Below are positions 1 to 4,951 of a stretch of DNA of 5,037 nt, piece after piece. The notes beneath the pieces are model-generated. The model ran no database searches. It had not been told where the DNA came from and saw only the letters and a program-made list of their open reading frames with translations. The stretch spans positions 1 through 5,037 of the forward strand of contig JALVUT010000038.1 of assembly GCA_027035445.1 (NCBI GenBank). Direction: 5' to 3'. The DNA comes from Thermococcus sp. (GTDB taxonomy: Archaea; Methanobacteriota_B; Thermococci; Thermococcales; Thermococcaceae). A program made the translations under genes and the position numbers. How positions within the stretch are numbered: the stretch's first letter is position 1; every line of letters starts with the position of its first letter.

Positions 1-48
1 TGAGTTATTTGCACATCCACCATTACCCCCAGGATTTATCAACACCAT
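1..48 (-). CDS. Possible start of a leftward gene, partial, function unknown
   Basis: Reading leftward from an ATG at 48-46 there are 16 open codons (MVLINPGGNGGCANNS) before the window edge. The support is translational and transcriptional: a GGTGG ribosome binding site lies at 57-53, four bases before the ATG, and a TATA-like TTTAAATATA lies about 50 bases upstream at 103-94. I do not recognise the protein, and the glycine/asparagine-rich start is too short to place. The codons are AT-rich at third positions, unlike the genes to the right, which could mean transferred DNA or a non-coding stretch. A competing reading is the tail of a rightward gene ending at the TAA at 50-52, followed by a T-rich tract at 66-100. 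Only sequence beyond position 1 can decide. Confidence 0.35.
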   Translation of the reverse strand, partial: MVLINPGGNGGCANNS

Positions 49-92
49 GTAACCACCTTCGTGTCTTTGATTTACTTTTAGTTTAGGTTTTG

Positions 93-103
93 TTATATTT
101 AAA
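93..103. promoter_or_regulatory. TATA-like box between two possible divergent genes
   Basis: The TTATATTTAAA tract is nearly symmetric and could serve either strand. Leftward it sits about 50 bases from the ATG at 48, giving a leader of roughly 20-25 bases that would contain the GGTGG site. Rightward it would start transcription near 125-130, giving a leader of about 80 bases for pncB, for which a closer promoter also exists at 163-176. The leftward use seems the better fit. Confidence 0.4.
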
Positions 104-162
104 CATCCCGGCTCGTGATGGGATAATTTATCTCGACACTACGGAATGGCATCATTTGCCCA

Positions 163-176
163 GAAACCCTTTAAAT
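163..176 (+). promoter_or_regulatory. pncB promoter (BRE plus TATA box)
   Basis: GAAA at 163-166 followed three bases later by TTTAAAT at 170-176 matches the spacing of an archaeal BRE and TATA element. Initiation would be expected about 25-30 bases downstream of the box, near 195-202, so the pncB leader would be very short. A second, upstream TATA-like tract at 93-103 could give a longer transcript. Confidence 0.5.
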
Positions 177-196
177 CCAGAAGTACAATCAACGCT

Positions 197-202
197 GGTG
201 AT
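197..202 (+). promoter_or_regulatory. Ribosome binding site that sets the pncB start
   Basis: GGTGAT is complementary to the CACCTCC-type 3' end of archaeal 16S rRNA and lies four bases before the ATG at 207. It supports that ATG rather than the in-frame ATG at 90. If transcription starts at the nearest promoter, part of this site could be missing from the mRNA. Confidence 0.6.
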
Positions 203-206
203 TAAA

Positions 207-1379
207 ATGCGCGACTTCTACATCGCCCACGAGGACAATATCAAAGCCGGAAGAACAACCGACGTTTACTTTATCAGAACAAGGAAAATCCTCGAGGAAA
301 AGGGCATCCACAGGAAGGTCTTCGCCGACGTCACAACCACTTCACTTCCCCATGGCTGGAAGTGGGGCGTTTTAGCGGGAGTAGAGGAGGTCGCGAGACT
401 CCTTGAAGGCCTCCCCGTGAACGTCTATGCAATGCCGGAGGGGACAATATTCCACCCCTACGAACCGGTTCTCCAGATTGAGGGGTACTACGAGGACTTT
501 GGGATATACGAGACTGCCTTACTCGGAATGCTCAGCCAGGCGAGCGGCATAGCGACGGCCGCACTTAGAACCAAGATAGCGGCAAAGTTCAAGCCTGTTT
601 ACTCCTTCGGGATAAGGCACATGCACCCGGCGATAGCCCCAATGGTTGACCGCTCTGCATTCATAGGCGGCTGCGACGGCGTCTCCGGTGTCCTTGGGGC
701 GGAGATGATGGGTGAAAAGCCCGTTGGAACCATGCCCCATGCATTGATTCTAACCGTCGGTGATCAGGTGAAGGCGTGGAAGTACTTCGACGAGGTCATG
801 CCTCCGGAAGTTCCAAGAACTGCGCTGGTCGATACACTGTGCGATGAGAAGTTCGAGGCCCTGATGGCGGCTGAAGCACTTGGAGAAAGGCTCAACGCGG
901 TAAGGCTCGACACACCGAGCTCGAGGAGGGGGAACTTCAAGCGCATAGTTGAGGAGGTGCGCTGGGAGCTGGATTTGAGGGGCTACAGCCATGTCAAGAT
1001 GTTCCTCAGCGGCGGGCTGGACGAGGAGAGCCTCAGGGAGCTGGCGGATGTTGCGGACGCCTTTGGCGTAGGTGGGAGCATAGCCAGTGCCAAGCCGGTA
1101 GATTTTTCCCTCGACATCGTGGAAATTGAAGGAAAGCCGATAACAAAGCGCGGAAAGCTCAGTGGGAGGAAGCAGATATACCGCTGTGAGAAGGGTCATT
1201 ATCATAGAGTTCCAGCGGATAAAAAGCTGGAGAGATGTCCAGTCTGCGGGGAGAAGGTTGAGCCTCTCCTAAAGCCGCTCATAGAGAACGGTGAGATAGT
1301 CGCTGAGCTGCCGAAGGCGAGGGAGATAAGGGGGTATATCCTGAAACAGGCAAAAAACTTCAACCTGAGCCTTGATTGA
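207..1379 (+). CDS. pncB: Nicotinate phosphoribosyltransferase, archaeal type
   Basis: The 390-residue product closely resembles Pyrococcus nicotinate phosphoribosyltransferase, which joins nicotinate to PRPP (with ATP hydrolysis in this family) to make nicotinate mononucleotide for cytoplasmic NAD salvage. Visible motifs are GIRHMHP with R137, H138 and H140 around the expected active-site region, LDTPSSRRGN at 234-243, a SGGL loop at 268-271, and a glycine-rich GVGGS at 287-291 typical of the phosphate-binding end of a type II PRTase barrel. A C-terminal zinc-ribbon-like module has C327, H331/H333, C344 and C347. The start at 207 is chosen because family members begin with an MxxFYIA-like sequence and because GGTGAT lies just upstream; the open frame continues to an ATG at 90, but those 39 codons do not look like the family. 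Archaeal members are sometimes annotated as nicotinate-nucleotide pyrophosphorylase (NadC), a related fold; sequence resemblance favours PncB. The gene appears monocistronic and converges on the ferredoxin gene. Confidence 0.93.
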   Translation: MRDFYIAHEDNIKAGRTTDVYFIRTRKILEEKGIHRKVFADVTTTSLPHGWKWGVLAGVEEVARLLEGLPVNVYAMPEGTIFHPYEPVLQIEGYYEDFGIYETALLGMLSQASGIATAALRTKIAAKFKPVYSFGIRHMHPAIAPMVDRSAFIGGCDGVSGVLGAEMMGEKPVGTMPHALILTVGDQVKAWKYFDEVMPPEVPRTALVDTLCDEKFEALMAAEALGERLNAVRLDTPSSRRGNFKRIVEEVRWELDLRGYSHVKMFLSGGLDEESLRELADVADAFGVGGSIASAKPVDFSLDIVEIEGKPITKRGKLSGRKQIYRCEKGHYHRVPADKKLERCPVCGEKVEPLLKPLIENGEIVAELPKAREIRGYILKQAKNFNLSLD

Positions 1380-1393
1380 GTTCCCGTCCAATA

Positions 1394-1406
1394 CTTCTTT
1401 TAGAAG
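1394..1406 (+). terminator. Possible pncB terminator
   Basis: Fifteen bases after the pncB stop, CTTCT and AGAAG form a 5-bp inverted repeat around a TTT loop, so the tract contains CTTCTTTTAG. Archaeal termination relies mainly on T-rich stretches of the coding strand, and this short one is plausible but weak. It lies in the 62-base gap between the convergent pncB and ferredoxin genes. Confidence 0.3.
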
Positions 1407-1419
1407 ATGCCAAACCACC

Positions 1420-1433
1420 AAAGGAATAAAAAG
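1420..1433 (-). terminator. Possible ferredoxin gene terminator (T-rich tract)
   Basis: On the minus strand, about nine bases after the ferredoxin stop, the sequence reads CTTTTTATTCCTTT. An oligo-T tract at this place fits archaeal factor-light termination. There is no clear hairpin. Confidence 0.4.
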
Positions 1434-1441
1434 AGGGGAGT

Positions 1442-1644
<203 letters not shown>

Positions 1645-1660
1645 GCTCTTAGATGCGTTT

Positions 1661-1683
1661 CGACGAATATAAAGTTTTCGTCG
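1661..1683. promoter_or_regulatory. Inverted repeat bracketing the ferredoxin TATA box, candidate operator
   Basis: CGACGAA at 1661-1667 and TTCGTCG at 1677-1683 are perfect inverted copies separated by nine bases. The TATA box occupies the spacer and the BRE lies in the right arm, so a dimeric protein bound here would block TBP and TFB. No known Thermococcales regulator motif is recognised. Confidence 0.45.
1666..1680 (-). promoter_or_regulatory. Strong ferredoxin promoter (BRE plus TATA box)
   Basis: Read on the minus strand, CGAAAA (1680-1675) is followed directly by CTTTATATT (1674-1666), close to the Thermococcales BRE/TATA consensus. Initiation is expected about 1645-1650, giving a short leader that carries the GGTGAT site. 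The element lies inside a 7-bp inverted repeat listed separately. Confidence 0.75.
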
Positions 1684-1704
1684 GGTAAGAGGAGGCCTGA
1701 GGAC

Positions 1705-1755
1705 AAAAACCCGTGGAAAAGGGAAGGGAAAAGAACCTCAATGAACAATAATTGT
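1705..1755 (-). terminator. Probable terminator region of the DUF59 gene
   Basis: Minus-strand sequence after the stop at 1765 has a small palindrome ACAATAATTGT (1755-1745) and then pyrimidine-rich runs ending in TTTTT at 1709-1705, just before the ferredoxin promoter. This fits T-tract termination, and suggests the ferredoxin gene does not depend on read-through. The 131-base gap holds nothing else I can support. Confidence 0.45.
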
Positions 1756-1764
1756 CAGGGTTGG

Positions 1765-2295
1765 TCAGTAAAGCCCAAGCTTTTTCTTGTACTCCTCGCT
1801 CACCATGTCAGGGGTCCACGGAGGATCAAAGGTGAGCTCAATCTCCGCGTCTTTAACACCGGGAATCTCAAGGATCTTGTCCTCAACGGCACGGAGTATC
1901 CACATCGTGAGCGGGCAGCCCGGGGTCGTCATCGTCATTTTGACGTAAACGGTGTTGTCCCGTCTCACCTCAAGCTCGTAGATCAGGCCGAGGTTGACCA
2001 CGTCAATGCCTATCTCCGGGTCAATGACCTCCTTGAGCTTTTCGAGCACCCCCTCCCGAGTTACCTCGGCGCTCTCACCCCCCTTAACCCTGTGCTCACG
2101 GTTGATGGTGACCGTGCCAACACCCCCAAGCTTTGTAAGCTCCGTGTGGAGGTTTATGAGGACGCTGTCTATATCCGGAACGTCCTCGACAAGAGTAACG
2201 TTTACATTGCCATTTTCATCGACTTCAATAGACCTTACAAGGTTCCCGTCAACCACACCTTTAACAACGTTCTCAACGTCTTCCTTCGTGACCAT
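1765..2295 (-). CDS. MIP18/DUF59-family iron-sulfur cluster assembly protein with extra N-terminal domain
   Basis: The 176-residue product ends in a typical MIP18 (FeS_assembly_P, DUF59) domain at about 81-155: the helix EGVLEKLKEVI, then DPEIGIDVVNLGLIY (92-106), TTPGCPL (123-129) with the conserved C127, a PGVKDAEIEL strand, and the family tail FDPPWTPD (156-163). Relatives (SufT, PaaD, the N-terminus of ApbC/Mrp) act in the cytoplasm in maturing or delivering Fe-S clusters. Residues 4-64 repeat the same helix-strand-helix-strand pattern but lack the DPEIG segment and the cysteine, so the protein looks like a tandem duplication with a degenerate first copy; single-domain members are near 100 residues. 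The start is supported by AGGTGGTGA eight to three bases upstream. It lies between the PP-loop gene and the ferredoxin gene on the same strand, 63 bases from the former, with its own TATA box. The family is secure; the client protein is unknown. Confidence 0.88.
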   Translation of the reverse strand: MVTKEDVENVVKGVVDGNLVRSIEVDENGNVNVTLVEDVPDIDSVLINLHTELTKLGGVGTVTINREHRVKGGESAEVTREGVLEKLKEVIDPEIGIDVVNLGLIYELEVRRDNTVYVKMTMTTPGCPLTMWILRAVEDKILEIPGVKDAEIELTFDPPWTPDMVSEEYKKKLGLY

Positions 2296-2298
2296 TAT

Positions 2299-2307
2299 TC
2301 ACCACCT
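2299..2307 (-). promoter_or_regulatory. Ribosome binding site of the DUF59 gene
   Basis: AGGTGGTGA on the minus strand, three bases before the ATG at 2295, contains two overlapping anti-16S matches (AGGTGG and GGTGA) and supports this start. Confidence 0.65.
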
Positions 2308-2327
2308 GGCCGGAGTTGGGAAAGACA

Positions 2328-2341
2328 GATTTAAACCTTTT
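2328..2341 (-). promoter_or_regulatory. Promoter of the DUF59 gene
   Basis: On the minus strand AAAAGG is followed by TTTAAAT (2335-2329), about 40 bases before the ATG. Initiation would fall near 2307, leaving a leader of roughly a dozen bases that would include at least most of the ribosome binding site. It shows the gene can be transcribed apart from the PP-loop gene upstream, though read-through is also possible. Confidence 0.6.
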
Positions 2342-2358
2342 GGGTCAGAAGTGTGTAT

Positions 2359-3102
2359 CTAGGTGGACAGAATGTCGAGTATCAGCTTTTCGGCCATTTC
2401 AGGCGTTATCGCCCTGGCTCTCAGCTCACGGAGGACGCGCTGGATTCCGTACTTCTTGATCGAAGGAGTTCGCCCTGAGGCGGACTTCCACAGGGGACAG
2501 CCGAAGCCGAGGGCGTACCTTCTCCCAATGACCGCTATCACCTCAGCCTTGTCCAGGGCAAGGAATGCCGGGAGGTTGAGGACAACAAGATCATCCTTTT
2601 GGTATATGGACACCAGGCCGGAACTGAGCAGATCTCCCGAGGCCACGATTTTTATCCCATTTCGCCTCGCGTATTCCTCAACCGCGTTCATGACCATCGT
2701 GTGGCAGCGGCCGCATATCGGGGCGCCTTTTTGTATCTGCTCTTGCATAACTCCGATGTATCCAGGAATCTCAACGAAAACTGCCCCCTGGGACACTGCA
2801 TTTAAAAGAACCGGTTCCCTTATCTGGGGGAGCTTGACCATCACGGGGATGACATCAAAGCCAGCCCAGCGAAGTATCTTTAGCGAGGCAGTACTGTCCG
2901 AGCCCCCTGAAAAGGCCAGGACTGTTTTTACATCAAGGGGATGGCGATTGAAATCGCTACCAGTAAGACGGTACTCGATTAGTCCTCTCAGACGGAAATA
3001 AACCTCCTCTCCTACCCGCTCCCTAACCCTCTCAAGGGCGTCTAGGTTGTACCCAAGACGATAGCGCTTGACGAAGTCGTTTCCGATGGGCCTAATCATC
3101 AT
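2359..3102 (-). CDS. PP-loop superfamily ATP pyrophosphatase with a CxxC...C cysteine triad
   Basis: The 247-residue protein has the PP-loop SGGSDST at 65-71, which binds ATP pyrophosphate and activates a substrate by adenylation, after a strand VKTVLAF. ICGRCH gives C130 and C133, ASGDL follows at 154-158, and a third cysteine, C202, sits in GFGCPLW. In the tRNA 2-thiolation enzymes TtuA and TtcA a CxxC plus a later cysteine hold a [4Fe-4S] cluster needed for sulfur transfer, and the pattern here is similar in order and rough spacing. A role as sulfur-transfer or other nucleotide-activating enzyme is therefore inferred; the overall sequence is more like the uncharacterised archaeal 'predicted PP-loop ATPase' group than TtuA itself, and the N-terminal zinc finger of TtuA is absent. 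The start has two consecutive ATGs (3102 and 3099) and no ribosome binding site; a TATA-like box about 20-28 bases upstream suggests leaderless mRNA. It is divergent from bpsA and upstream of the DUF59 gene. Confidence 0.82.
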   Translation of the reverse strand: MMIRPIGNDFVKRYRLGYNLDALERVRERVGEEVYFRLRGLIEYRLTGSDFNRHPLDVKTVLAFSGGSDSTASLKILRWAGFDVIPVMVKLPQIREPVLLNAVSQGAVFVEIPGYIGVMQEQIQKGAPICGRCHTMVMNAVEEYARRNGIKIVASGDLLSSGLVSIYQKDDLVVLNLPAFLALDKAEVIAVIGRRYALGFGCPLWKSASGRTPSIKKYGIQRVLRELRARAITPEMAEKLILDILST

Positions 3103-3120
3103 CTATGCTTTGTGAGGGAG

Positions 3121-3136
3121 TTTATTAAGCTTACTT
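3121..3136 (-). promoter_or_regulatory. PP-loop gene promoter, probably giving a leaderless mRNA
   Basis: On the minus strand TTAATAAA (3128-3121) follows a purine-rich GAAGTAAGC-like BRE. Initiation 25-30 bases downstream would fall at about 3098-3104, on or next to the ATGATG start. No GGTG or GGAG lies in the intervening bases, which fits leaderless translation. Confidence 0.5.
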
Positions 3137-3146
3137 CTCCCAAGGT

Positions 3147-3160
3147 GGAAAACCTTAAAA
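3147..3160 (+). promoter_or_regulatory. bpsA promoter
   Basis: GGAAAA (3147-3152) followed by TTAAAA (3155-3160) fits a BRE/TATA pair. The start would be near 3182-3188, giving a leader of about 30 bases that carries the ribosome binding site. A 5-bp inverted repeat, AAGGT/ACCTT at 3142-3156, overlaps the BRE. The element is back to back with the PP-loop gene promoter. Confidence 0.55.
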
Positions 3161-3200
3161 GAGGCCCGCCTTAACCCCGCCCACGAACCGGAATCTTTCT

Positions 3201-3207
3201 GGAGGTG
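3201..3207 (+). promoter_or_regulatory. Ribosome binding site that sets the bpsA start
   Basis: GGAGGTG is a near-perfect match to the 16S 3' end and lies six bases before the ATG at 3214. It overlaps the in-frame GTG at 3205, which therefore cannot be the start. Confidence 0.8.
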
Positions 3208-3213
3208 CTTGCG

Positions 3214-4269
3214 ATGAGGGGGATAATTAAGAGGGTCCAGGAGAAGACGAGCATTCCCGTCTACGAGAGAACCATTGAGAACGTTCTGGGCGCGGTTCGG
3301 GCGAGCGGTGACGTCTGGCGCATAGTTGACCTCAGCGAGGAGCCCCTCCCGCTCGTCGTTGCCGTCCTCACTGCCCTCCACGAGCTCGGCTACGTTGCCT
3401 TCGACGGCCCCAACGTGGTTCTCACCCAGAGCGGAAAACAGCTGGTGGAGAAGTATGGGATAGAAGCAAGGAGGGACTACACCTGCTCTCACTGCGATGG
3501 CAAGACCGTCGAACTCGATGCATTCAGCGACCTACTCAGGCAGTTCAGGGAGGTGGTTAAAGAGCGTCCGCAGCCAAAGCACGACTTTGACCAGGCCTAC
3601 GTTACGCCCGAGACGACGGTTGCGAGAATAGCCCTCATGCACACCAGGGGAGACCTCGAGAACAGGGAAATCTTCGTCCTCGGCGACGACGACCTGACCA
3701 GCATAGCCCTCATGCTCTCCGGTCTGCCGAAGAGAATAGCCGTTCTCGACATCGATGAGCGTCTTGTCAAGTTCATCGAGAAGACCGCGGATGAGCTCGG
3801 CTACTCTGACATCGAAATGTTCACCTTTGATCTGAGGGAGCCACTCCCCGACTATGCGCTCCACAAGTTCGACACCTTCATCACCGACCCGCCCGAGACG
3901 GTTGAGGCCATAAGGGCCTTCGTCGGCAGGGGCATAGCAACGCTGAAAGGATCTGGTTGCGCTGGCTACTTCGGCATAACCAGACGCGAGAGTTCGCTCG
4001 ACAAGTGGCGCGAGATACAGAGGGTCCTCCTCAACGAGTTCGGCGTCGTTGTAACCGACATCATCAGGAACTTCAACGAGTACGTCAACTGGGGCTATGA
4101 GGAAGAGACCCGCGCCTGGAAGCTCCTCCCAGTGAAGGTCAAGCCGGGCTATAACTGGTACAGGAGCTACATGTTCAGGATTCAGACGCTGGGAGGCTCG
4201 AAGGGCTTTGAGGACAGGATAACCGTTGGGGACGAGCTCTACAACGACGAAGAGGCCTCGACCACATGA
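3214..4269 (+). CDS. bpsA: N4-bis(aminopropyl)spermidine synthase (branched-chain polyamine synthase)
   Basis: The 351-residue product matches the Thermococcales enzyme that transfers two aminopropyl groups in turn from decarboxylated S-adenosylmethionine to the central nitrogen of spermidine, giving the quaternary branched polyamine N4-bis(aminopropyl)spermidine, which helps these cells grow at high temperature. Residues 1-85 form a winged-helix-like N-terminal domain, followed by CSHC (C91, C94), possibly metal-binding. The Rossmann methyltransferase-like core has a conserved HDFDQAY (123-129), the GDDD motif (157-160) with D159, the position reported as catalytic in the T. kodakarensis enzyme as I recall, LDIDE (178-182), and TDPPET (224-229). 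The tail DELYNDEEAS is acidic, as in characterised homologues. The start at 3214 is fixed by GGAGGTG six bases upstream and gives the family length. The stop overlaps the start of the nucleotidyltransferase gene, so both are probably one operon. Confidence 0.93.
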   Translation: MRGIIKRVQEKTSIPVYERTIENVLGAVRASGDVWRIVDLSEEPLPLVVAVLTALHELGYVAFDGPNVVLTQSGKQLVEKYGIEARRDYTCSHCDGKTVELDAFSDLLRQFREVVKERPQPKHDFDQAYVTPETTVARIALMHTRGDLENREIFVLGDDDLTSIALMLSGLPKRIAVLDIDERLVKFIEKTADELGYSDIEMFTFDLREPLPDYALHKFDTFITDPPETVEAIRAFVGRGIATLKGSGCAGYFGITRRESSLDKWREIQRVLLNEFGVVVTDIIRNFNEYVNWGYEEETRAWKLLPVKVKPGYNWYRSYMFRIQTLGGSKGFEDRITVGDELYNDEEASTT

Positions 4270-4949
4270 TGAACCGCTTGATCGAATGCATCGGGCAGAA
4301 CCTCAGTCGGGTTCCCGGCCTTTATTCTCTAATCCTCTACGGTTCCCTTGCCAGGCGAGACTTCCTCCCGGGAACGAGCGACGTTGACTTCTTCGCAGTT
4401 TTCGAAGACGGTGCCGAGCCAGAGGATGTCCTCTCCAAACTACGGCCTGTCCTTGAGGAGTGCTCGAAACCGTTGAAGCCCGTTGAGGTTGACGTTGCGT
4501 GGGAATGGCTCTCAAACCTCCGCGATCCGCTCAACCTCGGCTACCCCTACAAGTTCCTGACGGTTTATCAGGCCGACTTCAGGGAGAACCACACTGTGAT
4601 CGTCGGAGAAGACGTGGTTGGACTTCTCCCGGAATACGAAATTGGGGAGATACTTCCCAAAAGGCTGGAGAAGCTTCTAAAGAACCTCGATCATGATCTC
4701 ACCACCGGAAACCTCAAGATGCTCCACATTCTCGCGGGCGAGACGGCCAGGCTGATGGCGTTTCTCAATGGCTCGAGTCTGAGAAAAGAAGACGTCCTTA
4801 GGAAGCTCGAGGAGCTGGGGGATGACAAGGCGGTCAAAATCTACCGCTCGTATCTCAACGGGAGAAGGATGCAGTTTAAAGGGGATTTCCTGAAAGAATT
4901 CATCCTGTCAAGGACGGAGAAATTGAAAGGGAAGCGGTCACTTCCGTGA
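4266..4949 (+). CDS. Nucleotidyltransferase-fold protein coupled to bpsA
   Basis: The 227-residue protein begins with a pol-beta type nucleotidyltransferase domain. YGSLARRDFLPGTSDVDFF contains the G26-S27 signature, and D39, D41 and probably D76 (in VEVDVAW) form the metal-binding acidic triad, so the active site looks intact. GS to DxD is 11 residues, one more than the GSx10DxD of minimal MntA-type proteins. Residues ~125-225 are helical by composition and resemble, in layout, the C-terminal half of aminoglycoside nucleotidyltransferases or a HEPN-like bundle, but no HEPN RNase motif (Rx4-6H) is seen. The substrate is unknown: a small molecule, protein or RNA could be modified. The start is ATG 4266, sharing bases with the bpsA TGA, or the next ATG at 4269; there is no strong ribosome binding site, so translational coupling is likely. 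The 3' end overlaps the convergent gene by 12 bases. Confidence 0.8.
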   Translation: MMNRLIECIGQNLSRVPGLYSLILYGSLARRDFLPGTSDVDFFAVFEDGAEPEDVLSKLRPVLEECSKPLKPVEVDVAWEWLSNLRDPLNLGYPYKFLTVYQADFRENHTVIVGEDVVGLLPEYEIGEILPKRLEKLLKNLDHDLTTGNLKMLHILAGETARLMAFLNGSSLRKEDVLRKLEELGDDKAVKIYRSYLNGRRMQFKGDFLKEFILSRTEKLKGKRSLP

Positions 4950-4951
4950 CC
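4936..4951. terminator. Hairpin shared by two convergent genes, probable bidirectional terminator
   Basis: GGTCAC (4936-4941), a TTCC loop and GTGACC (4946-4951) make a perfect 6-bp stem. Pyrimidine-rich DNA follows on each side: CTTGTTTCGGGTTTT on the plus strand and CGCTTCCCTTTC on the minus strand. The stop codons of both convergent genes lie in the two arms. Confidence 0.5.

Noticed and set aside
1..52. Tail of a rightward gene ending at the TAA at 50-52
   Set aside because: The frame is open from position 2 and a T-rich tract follows, so it is not excluded, but the proline-rich residues have no recognisable features and the opposite strand has both a ribosome binding site and a TATA box. 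Kept only as the alternative to the leftward reading.
90..206. In-frame ATG at 90 extending pncB by 39 codons
   Set aside because: The extra residues do not resemble the family, the ATG has no ribosome binding site, and both the TATA box at 170-176 and GGTGAT at 197-202 lie inside this stretch. The family N-terminus begins at 207.
1745..1755. ACAATAATTGT palindrome as a regulator site
   Set aside because: It sits ten bases after the DUF59 stop and far from any start, so a role near termination is more likely; an 11-base AT-rich palindrome can also arise by chance.
2363..3001. Long rightward open frame of 212 codons
   Set aside because: It is antisense to the PP-loop gene, whose motifs are unmistakable; its residues are low in pattern and rich in Ser, Arg and Thr, as shadows usually are.
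3205..3213. GTG at 3205 as the start of bpsA
   Set aside because: It overlaps the GGAGGTG ribosome binding site, and starting at the ATG at 3214 puts D159 in the expected position and gives the family length.
3103..3492. Leftward open frame of 129 codons reaching into bpsA
   Set aside because: It ends just before the PP-loop gene but is antisense to the bpsA promoter and N-terminal domain, with no family features or start signals.
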